This document shows, one piece after another, positions 25,360 through 33,827 of a DNA stretch of 49,129 nucleotides. Below the pieces are notes generated by a model. The model made no database searches, had not been told where the DNA came from, and saw only the letters and a program-made list of their open reading frames with translations. Source of the stretch: JAMXLO01 sp035511435 (GTDB taxonomy: Bacteria > Pseudomonadota > Alphaproteobacteria > Acetobacterales > Acetobacteraceae); contig DATKFJ010000477.1 in assembly GCA_035511435.1 (NCBI GenBank), positions 1 through 49,129 of the forward strand, given 5' to 3'. Position 1 is the first letter of the stretch; every line of letters starts with the position of its first letter. The translations under genes and the position numbers were made by a program.

Positions 25360-26591
25360 CAGATCACCTGTAGGCTCGGTATCGGTATGACGAACCTGCC
25401 GCCCCAGTCGCGCACTGCACGCATCTGCTCGATAATCTCATCCTTGATATTCCAGGGCAGGATGAAGACGTAGTCCGGCCTGACTTCCAGGATGCGCTCG
25501 GGAGCGAAGATTGGAATCTGCACTCCCGGCAAGAAGCGGCCCTGCTTATGTGGACTTCGGTCGACAGTGAAGCGCAGCAGTTCCGGCCCGACGCCGCAAT
25601 AGTTGAGCAGGGTATTGCCCTTGGCCGGTGCGCCGTAGCCAACCACCAGCTTGCCCTCGCGTCGTGCCGCGATGAGGAATTCCAGGATCTGGCACTTCAC
25701 TTCTACGACGGTCGCGGCGAAGCGGTCGTAGGTCGCCAAATCGTCAAGCGCGGCTGCCCGTTCGTCCGCCAGTACGGCATGGAAGCGATCGGTCCGATGC
25801 CGCGAGGCATCTCCGGCGTGACATGCGTGAATCCGCAGCGAGCCGCCATGAGTGGACAGCCGATCGACATCGAACACCGTCAAGCCGTGGCGTGCGAACA
25901 GCTTATCGACCACCAGCAACGAGAAATATGAGAAGTGCTCGTGATAAATGGTGTCGAACTGGCGCTCTGCGATCAAACGGAGCAGATGCGGGAATTCAAC
26001 GGTGATGGTGCCAGTAGGCTTCAGCAGAAGCTTGAGGCCTGCGACGAAGTCGTGCAGGTCGGGCACATGAGCAAGCACGTTGTTTGCACAGATCAGATCA
26101 GCCGCCTTGCCGGCATCGGCCAGACGTCGCGCGGTTGCCGTGCCGAAGAACGCGACCTCTGTGGCGACGCCTTTCGACTCGGCAACCCTCGCCACGTTGG
26201 CTGCCGGTTCGATACCAAGAACGGCAACACCGCGTTGGCAAAAATACTGCAGCAGATAGCCGTCGTTGCTGGCTACCTCCACCACCAGCGAGCGTTCATC
26301 CAGCCCGAGATGGGCCGTCATCCGCGCCGCATAGGTTTCGGCGTGGCGCAACCAAACATCCGAGAACGAAGAGAAGTACAGATAGTCGCTGAATATGGTT
26401 TCCGCTTTTTCGAATTCCTCGAGCTGAACCAGCAGGCACTGCTCGCAAACGTAGACGTGGAGCGGGTAGTGCGGCTCCATCAATCGGATCTGATCGGCAG
26501 CGAGAAATGAGTTCGACAGCGGCGCGCGCCCAAGGTCGGCGAATGTCCGCGTGAGTTCGGCTCCGCAAAAACGGCATGAGCGTGTGGTCAT
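25359..26591 (-). CDS. NDP-hexose C-methyltransferase (TylCIII/NovU type, zinc-ribbon SAM enzyme)
   Basis: A 410-aa enzyme with the three-part architecture of sugar C-3 methyltransferases. An N-terminal zinc ribbon has Cys6, Cys9, Cys49 and Cys52 (CRFCG...CEQC). The central SAM domain has LVVEVASNDGYLLQYF and GIEPAANVA. The C-terminal Rossmann-like domain has GYGAPAKGNTLLNYCG. The EFPHLLRLIAERQFDTIYHEHFSYFSL segment holds the catalytic His-Glu region. It adds a methyl branch to a 4-keto-deoxy sugar. The ATG at 26591 is 2 bp after the dehydratase stop; its own stop overlaps the epimerase start. The operon order suggests a branched 6-deoxyhexose for O-antigen or similar glycan. Confidence 0.93.
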   Translation of the reverse strand: MTTRSCRFCGAELTRTFADLGRAPLSNSFLAADQIRLMEPHYPLHVYVCEQCLLVQLEEFEKAETIFSDYLYFSSFSDVWLRHAETYAARMTAHLGLDERSLVVEVASNDGYLLQYFCQRGVAVLGIEPAANVARVAESKGVATEVAFFGTATARRLADAGKAADLICANNVLAHVPDLHDFVAGLKLLLKPTGTITVEFPHLLRLIAERQFDTIYHEHFSYFSLLVVDKLFARHGLTVFDVDRLSTHGGSLRIHACHAGDASRHRTDRFHAVLADERAAALDDLATYDRFAATVVEVKCQILEFLIAARREGKLVVGYGAPAKGNTLLNYCGVGPELLRFTVDRSPHKQGRFLPGVQIPIFAPERILEVRPDYVFILPWNIKDEIIEQMRAVRDWGGRFVIPIPSLQVI

Positions 26592-26593
26592 GA

Positions 26594-27703
26594 TCAGGTC
26601 AGATCCATTTCGCAATATCGTGAAAGCTGTGCATCGGTCAGCGCTCTTGCTGATTCACCGGCGTTCAGGCGCCGATGCCATTCGACCGTCCAGGCCAGCC
26701 CGTCCGCCAAACGCAGGCGCGGCGCCCAGCCCAGCTTCATCCTGGCCCTGGAGGAATCGACCTTGAGCCAGGTCGTTTCATGCGGCGCATCACCGGGCGT
26801 CGACGCCCAGTTGGCGCCCAGCCCCCATTGTTCCACCACCCGCGACACGATCCAGGCCACCGGACGCGCATCTTCATCGACCGGGCCGAAATTCCACGCA
26901 TCACCGAAGCCCGCAGCGTCCGCATCCAGACGCTCCGCCAGAAGCAGGTAGCCGCGCAGCGGTTCCAGCACGTGCTGCCACGGGCGGATCGCGTGCGGAT
27001 TGCGGATTTCGATGTCGCGGCCGGTGGACAGCGCCTTCATGCAGTCCGGCAGCAGCCGGTCCTCTGCCCAATCGCCGCCGCCAATCACATTGCCCGCGCG
27101 GGCGGTCGCGATGCCCACCTGCCGACCGCCCCGAACCGAGAAGTAAGAACGGCGATAGGCAGAGGTGACCAGTTCGGCACAACCTTTGGAACTGCTGTAC
27201 GGATCGTGGCCACCCATCGCGTCAGTCTCGCGATAGGCCCATGGCCATTCCCGATTTTCATAACATTTGTCGCTGGTCACGACGACCACACTGCGCACGG
27301 ACGGCACCGATCGAACGGCTTCCAGCACGTGCACGGTACCCATGACGTTCGTCGCGTAAGTCTCGACAGGTTGGCGATACGAAAGTCGTACCAATGACTG
27401 TGCCGCCAGATGAAACACGATCTCCGGCTGCCAAGCAGTCATGACGCAGCGTACCACGGCCAGATCGCGGACGTCCCCGAACGTCGTCGTTATCACGTTC
27501 TGCAAGCCGGCAAGCGCGAACAGGTTTGGCGCGGTGGGCGGCGGCAGCGACAGGCCGGCCACGCTGGCGCCCATCGAGTGCAGCCATAAGCTGAGCCAGG
27601 ACCCCTTGAATCCGGTATGGCCGAGAACCAGCACGCGCCGACCGTTCCAGTAGTCGCGGGTGGGGTTAATCACATCTTCCAAGGCGCACTCCTGGAATTC
27701 CAT
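26594..27703 (-). CDS. rfbG: CDP-glucose 4,6-dehydratase
   Basis: SDR-type dehydratase converting CDP-glucose to CDP-4-keto-6-deoxyglucose, the entry to CDP-deoxysugars. Up to 369 aa. NAD motif GHTGFKG at 28-34 in RRVLVLGHTGFKGSWLSLWL, catalytic Thr-Asp-Lys region VTSDKCYENREW, and Y169/K173 in YSSSK. NVIGGGDWAEDRLLPD and RPWQHVLEPLRGYL are typical of RfbG. ATG 27703 has a weak context; a TTG at 27682 with AGGAG 6 nt upstream, or GTG 27673 (VINPTRDYWNGRR), better matches the family's N-terminus. It is first in the three-gene operon. The cytidylyltransferase RfbF that should supply the substrate is not in the window. Confidence 0.94.
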   Translation of the reverse strand: MEFQECALEDVINPTRDYWNGRRVLVLGHTGFKGSWLSLWLHSMGASVAGLSLPPPTAPNLFALAGLQNVITTTFGDVRDLAVVRCVMTAWQPEIVFHLAAQSLVRLSYRQPVETYATNVMGTVHVLEAVRSVPSVRSVVVVTSDKCYENREWPWAYRETDAMGGHDPYSSSKGCAELVTSAYRRSYFSVRGGRQVGIATARAGNVIGGGDWAEDRLLPDCMKALSTGRDIEIRNPHAIRPWQHVLEPLRGYLLLAERLDADAAGFGDAWNFGPVDEDARPVAWIVSRVVEQWGLGANWASTPGDAPHETTWLKVDSSRARMKLGWAPRLRLADGLAWTVEWHRRLNAGESARALTDAQLSRYCEMDLT

Positions 27704-28158
27704 ATCGCCGTCGGTTGCCGGCGATCGCGCAGCGGCACATCATTGCCCGCGAATAGTTAACGAACTTTGGTGCGAAGAGGGCGCCGGCAGCGCCCATGTC
27801 CAGCGCGGCGAAGCACCCTGGCGGCAGCATATAGTGTCGCGGTCGCGAGCTTGCCATGGCCGGCGCGGGATTCGAACGGTGCGGTGCTTCAGGCAATCGG
27901 CGACAGGGTGAATCGCTGCAGGCGCTTGCGACGCGACGTAGTCTCGTATCGCCATTGCGATTGCGCGCACGTTTACGGGTTCCGTCCGCTGGATTCTGTC
28001 CTCGAGTGGGTGGATGGCGGGCCACATTTGAGGATCACCAGGTCAGCTTGCGAAGACCCCCCGCTTGTCGCCTTGAGTTGCGGCCACATGCCGCGCACAA
28101 TGCAGCACTGGGCAATAGCTATGCTCCGGCGCGTGCATCCCGATCATAGAGGCCTACC
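27704..28158. promoter_or_regulatory. 455-bp intergenic region between divergent rfbG operon and LLM oxidoreductase
   Basis: It must contain both promoters. I see no convincing ORF, tRNA, riboswitch or long palindrome. AGAGGCC (28148-28154) just before the ATG at 28159 may serve as a weak ribosome-binding site for the oxidoreductase gene. Confidence 0.4.
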
Positions 28159-29364
28159 ATGATACAGCTCCGCCACGGTGTCTTCCTGCCACCGTTTCAT
28201 CCGATGGATGAGAATCCCGCCGCATGCATGGATCGCGATCTGGAGTTGATGCAATGGCTGGACCGCCTCGGCTATCACGAGGCCTGGATAGGCGAGCACC
28301 ATTCCGCTGGCTGGGAGCTGATCAGCTCGCCCGAACTGTTCATCGCCGTAGCGGCGGAGCGTACACGTTCGATCCGCTTCGGCACCGGCGTGATCTCGCT
28401 GCCGTACCACAACCCGCTGATGACGGCGAACCGCATCATTCAGCTCGATCATCACACGCGTGGCCGTATCATGTTCGGCGCGGGGCCTGGGTTGCTGGCG
28501 TCGGATGCGCTGATGCTGGGAATCGACCCCAACACCCAGCGCGATCGAATGGCAGAGGCGCTGGACGTGATCCTGCGGTTCTTCCGCGGCGAGATCGTCA
28601 CCGAGAAGACCGACTGGTACACCTTCGTCAACGCGCGTGCGCATCTACGCCCGTATACGCGGCCGCATCCGGAGGTCGCGGTGGTGAGCGCGGTCACGCC
28701 ATCCGGCGGGCGGCTTGCGGGCAAGTACGATCTGAGCATGATCTGCGTCGCGGCCACCAATCCGTTCGGTTACGATGCGCTGGCGGCGAACTGGCAGATC
28801 GCCAACGACATTGCAGCCGAGCAGGGACGCAGCATGGATCCGGCGCGGCTGCGGCTGGTCGGACCGATGCACATCGCCGAAACGCGCGCCAAGGCGTACG
28901 AGAACTGTCGCTTCGGCTTCGAGCGTTATCTTGGATATCTCAACAACAACCAGCCGCGCTTCATTGTGCCGGCCGGGCAGGATCCGGCCGAATGGTTTGT
29001 CGAGAACAAGTTCGGCGTCATCGGCACACCGGATGATGCGATCGCGCTGATCCAACGCCTGCGGGACAAGCAGGGACAGTTTGGCGTGTTCCTGCATCAG
29101 GCGCACAACTGGGCGGATTGGGAGGCGACGAAGCGATCCTATGAGTTGTATGCCCGCTACGTGATGCCGCATTTTTCCGATGAGAACATCCCGCGCGTCG
29201 AATCATTCGACTGGTGCACCGAGCATCGCGACGAACTGACCGAGAAGCGTTCCAACGCGGCGCGCGCCATGTTCGACAAGCACGAAACGGAGCAGCGCGC
29301 TGCGCAGGCGGCACGCGCGGCCGCGCCGATGGTGAGGCCGAAAACCGGGCGCGAGGCGTGGTGA
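28159..29364 (+). CDS. LLM-class flavin-dependent oxidoreductase
   Basis: A 401-aa luciferase-like monooxygenase using reduced FMN or F420-like cofactor in a TIM barrel. Family marks are LMQWLDRLGYHEAWIGEHHS near the N-terminus, RFGTGVISLPYHNPLMTANRIIQLDHHTRGR (active-site loop), and GAGPGLLASDALMLGIDP. GTPDDAIALIQRLRDKQGQFGVFL lies in the C-terminal part. Closest in style to limonene monooxygenase-like proteins. The basic Ala-rich tail (ETEQRAAQAARAAAP) is extra. The universal stress gene begins 6 bp downstream, so both share a transcript. Substrate unknown. Confidence 0.92.
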   Translation: MIQLRHGVFLPPFHPMDENPAACMDRDLELMQWLDRLGYHEAWIGEHHSAGWELISSPELFIAVAAERTRSIRFGTGVISLPYHNPLMTANRIIQLDHHTRGRIMFGAGPGLLASDALMLGIDPNTQRDRMAEALDVILRFFRGEIVTEKTDWYTFVNARAHLRPYTRPHPEVAVVSAVTPSGGRLAGKYDLSMICVAATNPFGYDALAANWQIANDIAAEQGRSMDPARLRLVGPMHIAETRAKAYENCRFGFERYLGYLNNNQPRFIVPAGQDPAEWFVENKFGVIGTPDDAIALIQRLRDKQGQFGVFLHQAHNWADWEATKRSYELYARYVMPHFSDENIPRVESFDWCTEHRDELTEKRSNAARAMFDKHETEQRAAQAARAAAPMVRPKTGREAW

Positions 29365-29370
29365 ATCCGA

Positions 29371-30186
29371 ATGCCCGGTGTGATTCTCGCGGTCCTTGAT
29401 CACCCGGCGCCGGCAGGCTCACTGCTCGCAGCGGCGCGTTGTCTCGCCGATCTGACGGGTGCCAGTCGGATCACGGCACTGCTGGTCCGCACCCCGCCCG
29501 ACACGAGCATCGCGAGCGAGGAGATTCTCACCGCGCAGCGAGAGGCGGAGCTTCGGGCCTTGGAGGCCCAGCGGGCTGATGCCGTGCGGACGGAGTTTGA
29601 TGCGTGGCTGCCTGCCACGGAGCAAGCTGGTTTCACCGCTGAATGGATCGATATCGACGGTATCGCCGAGCAGATAATTGAGGAACGCGGCGGCCGCACG
29701 GACTTCCTGGTGGTCGGGCAGCCGGCCCGGCACGACTACGGCACGAGCTGGCATGCCATGCGTGCGGCGCTGTTCACCACGGATCGCCCGGTCCTTGTGG
29801 TACCGCCCGCGGCAACCGGCAATTTCGGGCGTCGCGTCGCCATCGCATGGCGCGACGACGAGCGTGCAACCAGGGCTGTGCTGGCCGGACTGCGGTGTCT
29901 CACGCGCGCCGAGTCTGTATTTGTGATCGCTGGAGTCCGCAGCGCCGCCGCCGCCCCGGCGATGCCCGCGATTCTTGCCGAACATGACGTCAATGCAGAG
30001 CTGCACATAATACCCATCGGCGCCGGCGCGTTCGGCGCGACCTTGCTGGGCAAGGCGCATGAACTCGGCGCCGACATGCTTATGATGGGCGCCTATGAGC
30101 ATAATCCGTTGCGCGAATTTCTGCTCGGTGGCGTGACACGGTACATGCTGGACCACATCGATATTCCGGTGCTGATGCGTCACTGA
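29371..30186 (+). CDS. Universal stress protein with two UspA-like halves
   Basis: A 271-aa cytosolic protein. The degenerate N-terminal half (MPGVILAVLDHPAPAGSLL to PVLVVPPAA) and a C-terminal UspA domain (RRVAIAWRDDERATRAVLAG to DIPVLMRH) form the tandem type. In the second half the nucleotide-binding motif G-x2-G-x9-G appears as MMGAYEHNPLREFLLGGVTR: the second Gly is Glu, so ATP binding may be altered. It is co-transcribed with the flavin oxidoreductase, which hints at an oxidative or xenobiotic stress role; that is inference. Confidence 0.9.
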   Translation: MPGVILAVLDHPAPAGSLLAAARCLADLTGASRITALLVRTPPDTSIASEEILTAQREAELRALEAQRADAVRTEFDAWLPATEQAGFTAEWIDIDGIAEQIIEERGGRTDFLVVGQPARHDYGTSWHAMRAALFTTDRPVLVVPPAATGNFGRRVAIAWRDDERATRAVLAGLRCLTRAESVFVIAGVRSAAAAPAMPAILAEHDVNAELHIIPIGAGAFGATLLGKAHELGADMLMMGAYEHNPLREFLLGGVTRYMLDHIDIPVLMRH

Positions 30187-30239
30187 AGGTCACTACGGAT
30201 TGATAGGTCTCGCCGTAGCGAAACCCATCATGACCCAGG

Positions 30240-31028
30240 CTATGCCTGTGCCGCCGGTGCGTGATCGGCGTGAAATTCCTCCTCGGTCACGCCGTAGATA
30301 TCGAACACCCTCGCCGAGCTGAGCTGCGCGGGTGCGCCGTCGAACACGATCCGCCCAGCCTGCATGGCGATCACGCGGTCGCACCAAGCGCGCGCCGCAT
30401 CCAGATGATGCAGGCAGGTCAGGACCGTCAGACCGTCCTCCCGGTTCACCGTGCGCAACGCCTCCATCACCAGTCGCGCATTGTGTGGATCCAGGCTAGC
30501 GATCGGCTCATCCGCCAGTATCAGTTGCGGTTGCTGCGATAATGCCCGGCAGATTGCAACGCGTTGCTGCTGGCCACCCGATAGCGTGCCCGCGCGTTGC
30601 AGCGCCATCTCGGCCAGACCGAACCGTTCCAACAGCATCAGCGCGGCCGCACGTTCCTCAGCCGAGAACAGACCGAACAGACTCGACAGCGCCGCGCGGT
30701 GTGACAGCCGGCCGATCAGCACATTGGTCAGCACATCCAGTCGTGGCACCAGGTTGAACTGCTGGAACACCATCGCCGCGCGTGCGCGCCAGGCACGCAG
30801 CGCCTTGCCGGTCAGCGATGTCACGTCGATACCACCGTAACGGATCGCGCCGGCGGATGGTTCGGTCAACCGGTTGATCATCCGCAGCATAGTGGATTTC
30901 CCGGCGCCGGACCGGCCGATGATGCCCAGCATCTGACCGGCAGGCACATCGAGGTCGATATCGTCCACAGCCACGACGGAACCAAACCGTCGCGTCAGAC
31001 CGTGGATGCGAAGTGTCTCCGGCTGCAT
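30240..31028 (-). CDS. phnC: Phosphonate ABC transporter ATP-binding protein PhnC (orphan)
   Basis: A 262-aa cytoplasmic ATPase that energises phosphonate or related uptake. Walker A is GRSGAGKST at 38-46, Q-loop in MVFQQFNLV, signature LSGGQQQR at 149-156, Walker B LILADEP at 169-175 and the H-loop in LTCLHHLD. LIGRLSHRAALSSLFGLFSAEE between Q-loop and signature is characteristic of PhnC. No phnD or phnE lies in the visible flanks: 53 bp to the convergent stress gene on one side, the yej operon on the other. Either the gene is solitary or partners are elsewhere. Confidence 0.88.
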   Translation of the reverse strand: MQPETLRIHGLTRRFGSVVAVDDIDLDVPAGQMLGIIGRSGAGKSTMLRMINRLTEPSAGAIRYGGIDVTSLTGKALRAWRARAAMVFQQFNLVPRLDVLTNVLIGRLSHRAALSSLFGLFSAEERAAALMLLERFGLAEMALQRAGTLSGGQQQRVAICRALSQQPQLILADEPIASLDPHNARLVMEALRTVNREDGLTVLTCLHHLDAARAWCDRVIAMQAGRIVFDGAPAQLSSARVFDIYGVTEEEFHADHAPAAQA

Positions 31029-31168
31029 GCGCCATTACAGACCGGAATGCCGGGCGCTGCCCAGCATCGCGACGGGCTGACACGAGAGTGATGACCGCCG
31101 CGCCTTGTGGCGCAGCTTCGTCGCGGTATGGCGGTCGTCGCATTGGCGTTATCACTGCTGCTCGCCGG

Positions 31169-32752
31169 TCAGGCGTCGAGGTTGAACGCCGCTGCCATCA
31201 GAGCCCGCGTATAGTCGTCACACGGGTTGGCGAAAACTTCATCCGCGCTGCCCTGTTCCACCACCCGGCCGTGGCGCAGCACCACAATGCGATGCGCCAG
31301 CGCCCGGACTACCTTCAGATCGTGGCTGATGAACAGATAGGCCAGGCCATGGATCTGCTGCAACTTGCGCAACAACTCGACGATCTGCGCCTGCACGGAC
31401 ATATCCAGCGCACTGGTTGGTTCATCCAGCACCACGAGGCGCGGTTTCAGCACCATGGCGCGCGCGATCGCAATGCGCTGACGCTGCCCACCGCTGAATT
31501 CATGCGGATAGCGGTCGGCCGAATCCGCGGAAAGCCCTACTTCCTCCAGTTCCACCGCAACACGCCGCCCACGTTCCGCCCGACTGAGAGCGGGCTCGTG
31601 CACCTGCAAACCCTCGGCGATGATGTCGCCGACCGGCATGCGCGGCGACAGACTGCCGAACGGGTCCTGAAAGACGATCTGCGCGCGTGCCCGCAACCGT
31701 CGCAACGCACGCTTGCCGAGATTGGTGATATCTTCGCCGGCGAAAACGATTCGGCCGGCGCCGTGTTCCAGCCGTAATGCAGCAAGCGCCATCGTGGTCT
31801 TGCCGGAACCCGATTCACCGACCAGGCCCACCGTTTCGCCTTCGCGCACAGTGACCGATACGCCATCCACGGCACGCACGTAGCCGACCGCACGACGCAA
31901 CACGCCACGACGGATCGCGAAGTGTACCTTCACGTTGTCGGCTTGCAGCAGCGGAAGGGCATCATTGGGCAGTGCTGCGGGCCGGCCCTTCGGCACCGCT
32001 GCGAGCAGCATCCGCGTGTATGGGTGAGCGGGTGCTGCGAATACATCGGCCACGCGACCGGATTCGACCACTGTACCGTCTTTCATGACGCACACGCGGT
32101 CGGCATAGCGACGGACGATCTGCAGGTCGTGGGTAATCAGCAGCAACGCCAGCCGGTCCTCTGTCCGGAGACGCGCGAGCAGCTTCAGGATCTGCGCCTG
32201 AATGGTGACATCCAGCGCGGTGGTCGGTTCATCGGCAATCAACAAGGCGGGATTGTTGGCCAGTGCCATGGCGATCATCACGCGCTGCCGTTGCCCGCCG
32301 GAAAGCTGATGGGGGAACGCGTCCAGCCTATGTTCAGCGTCGGCAAAGCCGGCATGGCGCAGTGCCTCGATCACCCGTGCGCGCACCTGACTGGCGGGCA
32401 TGCGTTGATGCAGCGTGATTGCCTCGGCGATCTGGCGACCGACGCGATGCAGTGGGTTGAGGCTCGTCATCGGTTCCTGGAACACCATGCCGGCCAGGAT
32501 ACCGCGCGCCTGGCGCAACGCAGGGGGAAGCGCGCCGATCATCTGTTGTTTGTCCAGCAGGACGCTTCCCGTGGGGTTGCTGCCGCCAGACGGCAAAAGC
32601 TGCAGAAGCGAGAGAGCGGTCACCGATTTGCCAGACCCGGATTCACCAACCAGTGCCAGCGTCTCGCCTCGATCGAGCGTGAACGAAACGCCATCCACCA
32701 CACGCTTGGCGCCGAACGCGACTGACAGGTTGGCGACCTCGACAAGGCTCAT
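31169..32752 (-). CDS. yejF: Peptide ABC transporter, fused double ATPase YejF
   Basis: A 527-aa protein with two ABC ATPase domains in tandem, powering the YejABEF oligopeptide (and microcin C-type) importer. First half: Walker A GESGSGKS (36-43), signature LSGGQRQR, Walker B LLIADEP. Second half: GESGSGKTT, FSGGQRQR, LVVLDEP. The start ATG 32752 (MSLVEVANLSVAFG) is preferred over an upstream in-frame ATG at 32785. Last gene of the operon, 46 bp after yejE. Confidence 0.95.
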   Translation of the reverse strand: MSLVEVANLSVAFGAKRVVDGVSFTLDRGETLALVGESGSGKSVTALSLLQLLPSGGSNPTGSVLLDKQQMIGALPPALRQARGILAGMVFQEPMTSLNPLHRVGRQIAEAITLHQRMPASQVRARVIEALRHAGFADAEHRLDAFPHQLSGGQRQRVMIAMALANNPALLIADEPTTALDVTIQAQILKLLARLRTEDRLALLLITHDLQIVRRYADRVCVMKDGTVVESGRVADVFAAPAHPYTRMLLAAVPKGRPAALPNDALPLLQADNVKVHFAIRRGVLRRAVGYVRAVDGVSVTVREGETVGLVGESGSGKTTMALAALRLEHGAGRIVFAGEDITNLGKRALRRLRARAQIVFQDPFGSLSPRMPVGDIIAEGLQVHEPALSRAERGRRVAVELEEVGLSADSADRYPHEFSGGQRQRIAIARAMVLKPRLVVLDEPTSALDMSVQAQIVELLRKLQQIHGLAYLFISHDLKVVRALAHRIVVLRHGRVVEQGSADEVFANPCDDYTRALMAAAFNLDA

Positions 32753-32798
32753 CGGCGGCTGCCGGCGTGACGGAATGCAACGCAACTGTCATCGTGCT

Positions 32799-33827
32799 TC
32801 ATACCGGCAACCGCCGCGGATCGAACGCGTCGCGCACCGCTTCACCGACGAAGATCATCAACGTCAGCACCCCGCCCAGTACGAAGAACGCGGTAAATCC
32901 CAGCCACGGCGCCTGTAGATTGTTCTTGCCCTGCGCGACCAGTTCACCGAGCGACGGCGATCCGGGCGGCAGTCCGAATCCCAGGAAGTCCAGGCTAGCC
33001 AGGATGGTCACCGAGCCCGACAAGGTGAATGGCAGGAACGTCAGTGTCGCGACCATCGCGTTGGGCAGGATGTGCCGCCACATCACCGCGATGTCCGACA
33101 CGCCAAGCGCTCTTGCCGCGCGCACATAATCCAGATTGCGGCCGCGCAGGAATTCAGCGCGCACCACGCCGGTCAGGTTCATCCAGGAGAACAGCAGAAG
33201 GAACACCAACAGCACCCAGAATCCAGGCGTGATGATGCTGCCGAGTATGATCAGCAGATAGAGCTGCGGCATGCCGCTCCAGATTTCGATGAAGCGCTGG
33301 AACAGCAGGTCCGTCGCACCGCCGTAATACCCCTGCACTGCGCCGGCCGCGATGCCGACGGCAGACGAGACGATGGTCAGCACGAAGCCGAACACCACCG
33401 ACAGACGGAAGCCGTAGATCACCCGCGCCAGCACGTCGCGCGCCTGATCGTCGGTGCCGAGTGGGTTCTGCCATGTCGGCGGTGACGGCGCCGGGCTTGG
33501 CAGGTTCTTCACGATGGTGTCGGAGCTATACGGTACCGCGGGCCAGATCATCCAGCCACGCGCGTTAATTGCCTTCTGGATGTCGGGATCGGTGTAGTCG
33601 GCCTCGGTCGGCAGAAAATCGGCGCCGAAGATGTCCTCGCTGTAATCCCGCAGCACCGGCACATACCAGTGGCCATCGAATCGGATCAGCAGCGGGCGAT
33701 CGTTGGCAATGAATTCGGCGAACAGGCTAATGCCGAACAGGATCATGAAAATCCAGAACGACCAATAACCACGCCGATGTCGGCGGAAGATCGCAAGCCT
33801 GCGTTGGGTGATCGGAGAAAGCTTCAA
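32799..33827 (-). CDS. yejE: Peptide ABC transporter permease YejE
   Basis: A 342-aa inner-membrane permease of the DppC/OppC class. It has an N-terminal TM helix (SFWIFMILFGISLFAEFIA), a ~100-aa periplasmic loop (including YSEDIFGADFLPTEADYTDP, typical of YejE), then five helices. The EAA cytoplasmic loop is YVRAARALGVSDIAVMWRHILPN, which contacts YejF. It starts at TTG 33827 overlapping the yejB stop (TTGA), so translation is coupled. Confidence 0.95.
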   Translation of the reverse strand: MKLSPITQRRLAIFRRHRRGYWSFWIFMILFGISLFAEFIANDRPLLIRFDGHWYVPVLRDYSEDIFGADFLPTEADYTDPDIQKAINARGWMIWPAVPYSSDTIVKNLPSPAPSPPTWQNPLGTDDQARDVLARVIYGFRLSVVFGFVLTIVSSAVGIAAGAVQGYYGGATDLLFQRFIEIWSGMPQLYLLIILGSIITPGFWVLLVFLLLFSWMNLTGVVRAEFLRGRNLDYVRAARALGVSDIAVMWRHILPNAMVATLTFLPFTLSGSVTILASLDFLGFGLPPGSPSLGELVAQGKNNLQAPWLGFTAFFVLGGVLTLMIFVGEAVRDAFDPRRLPV

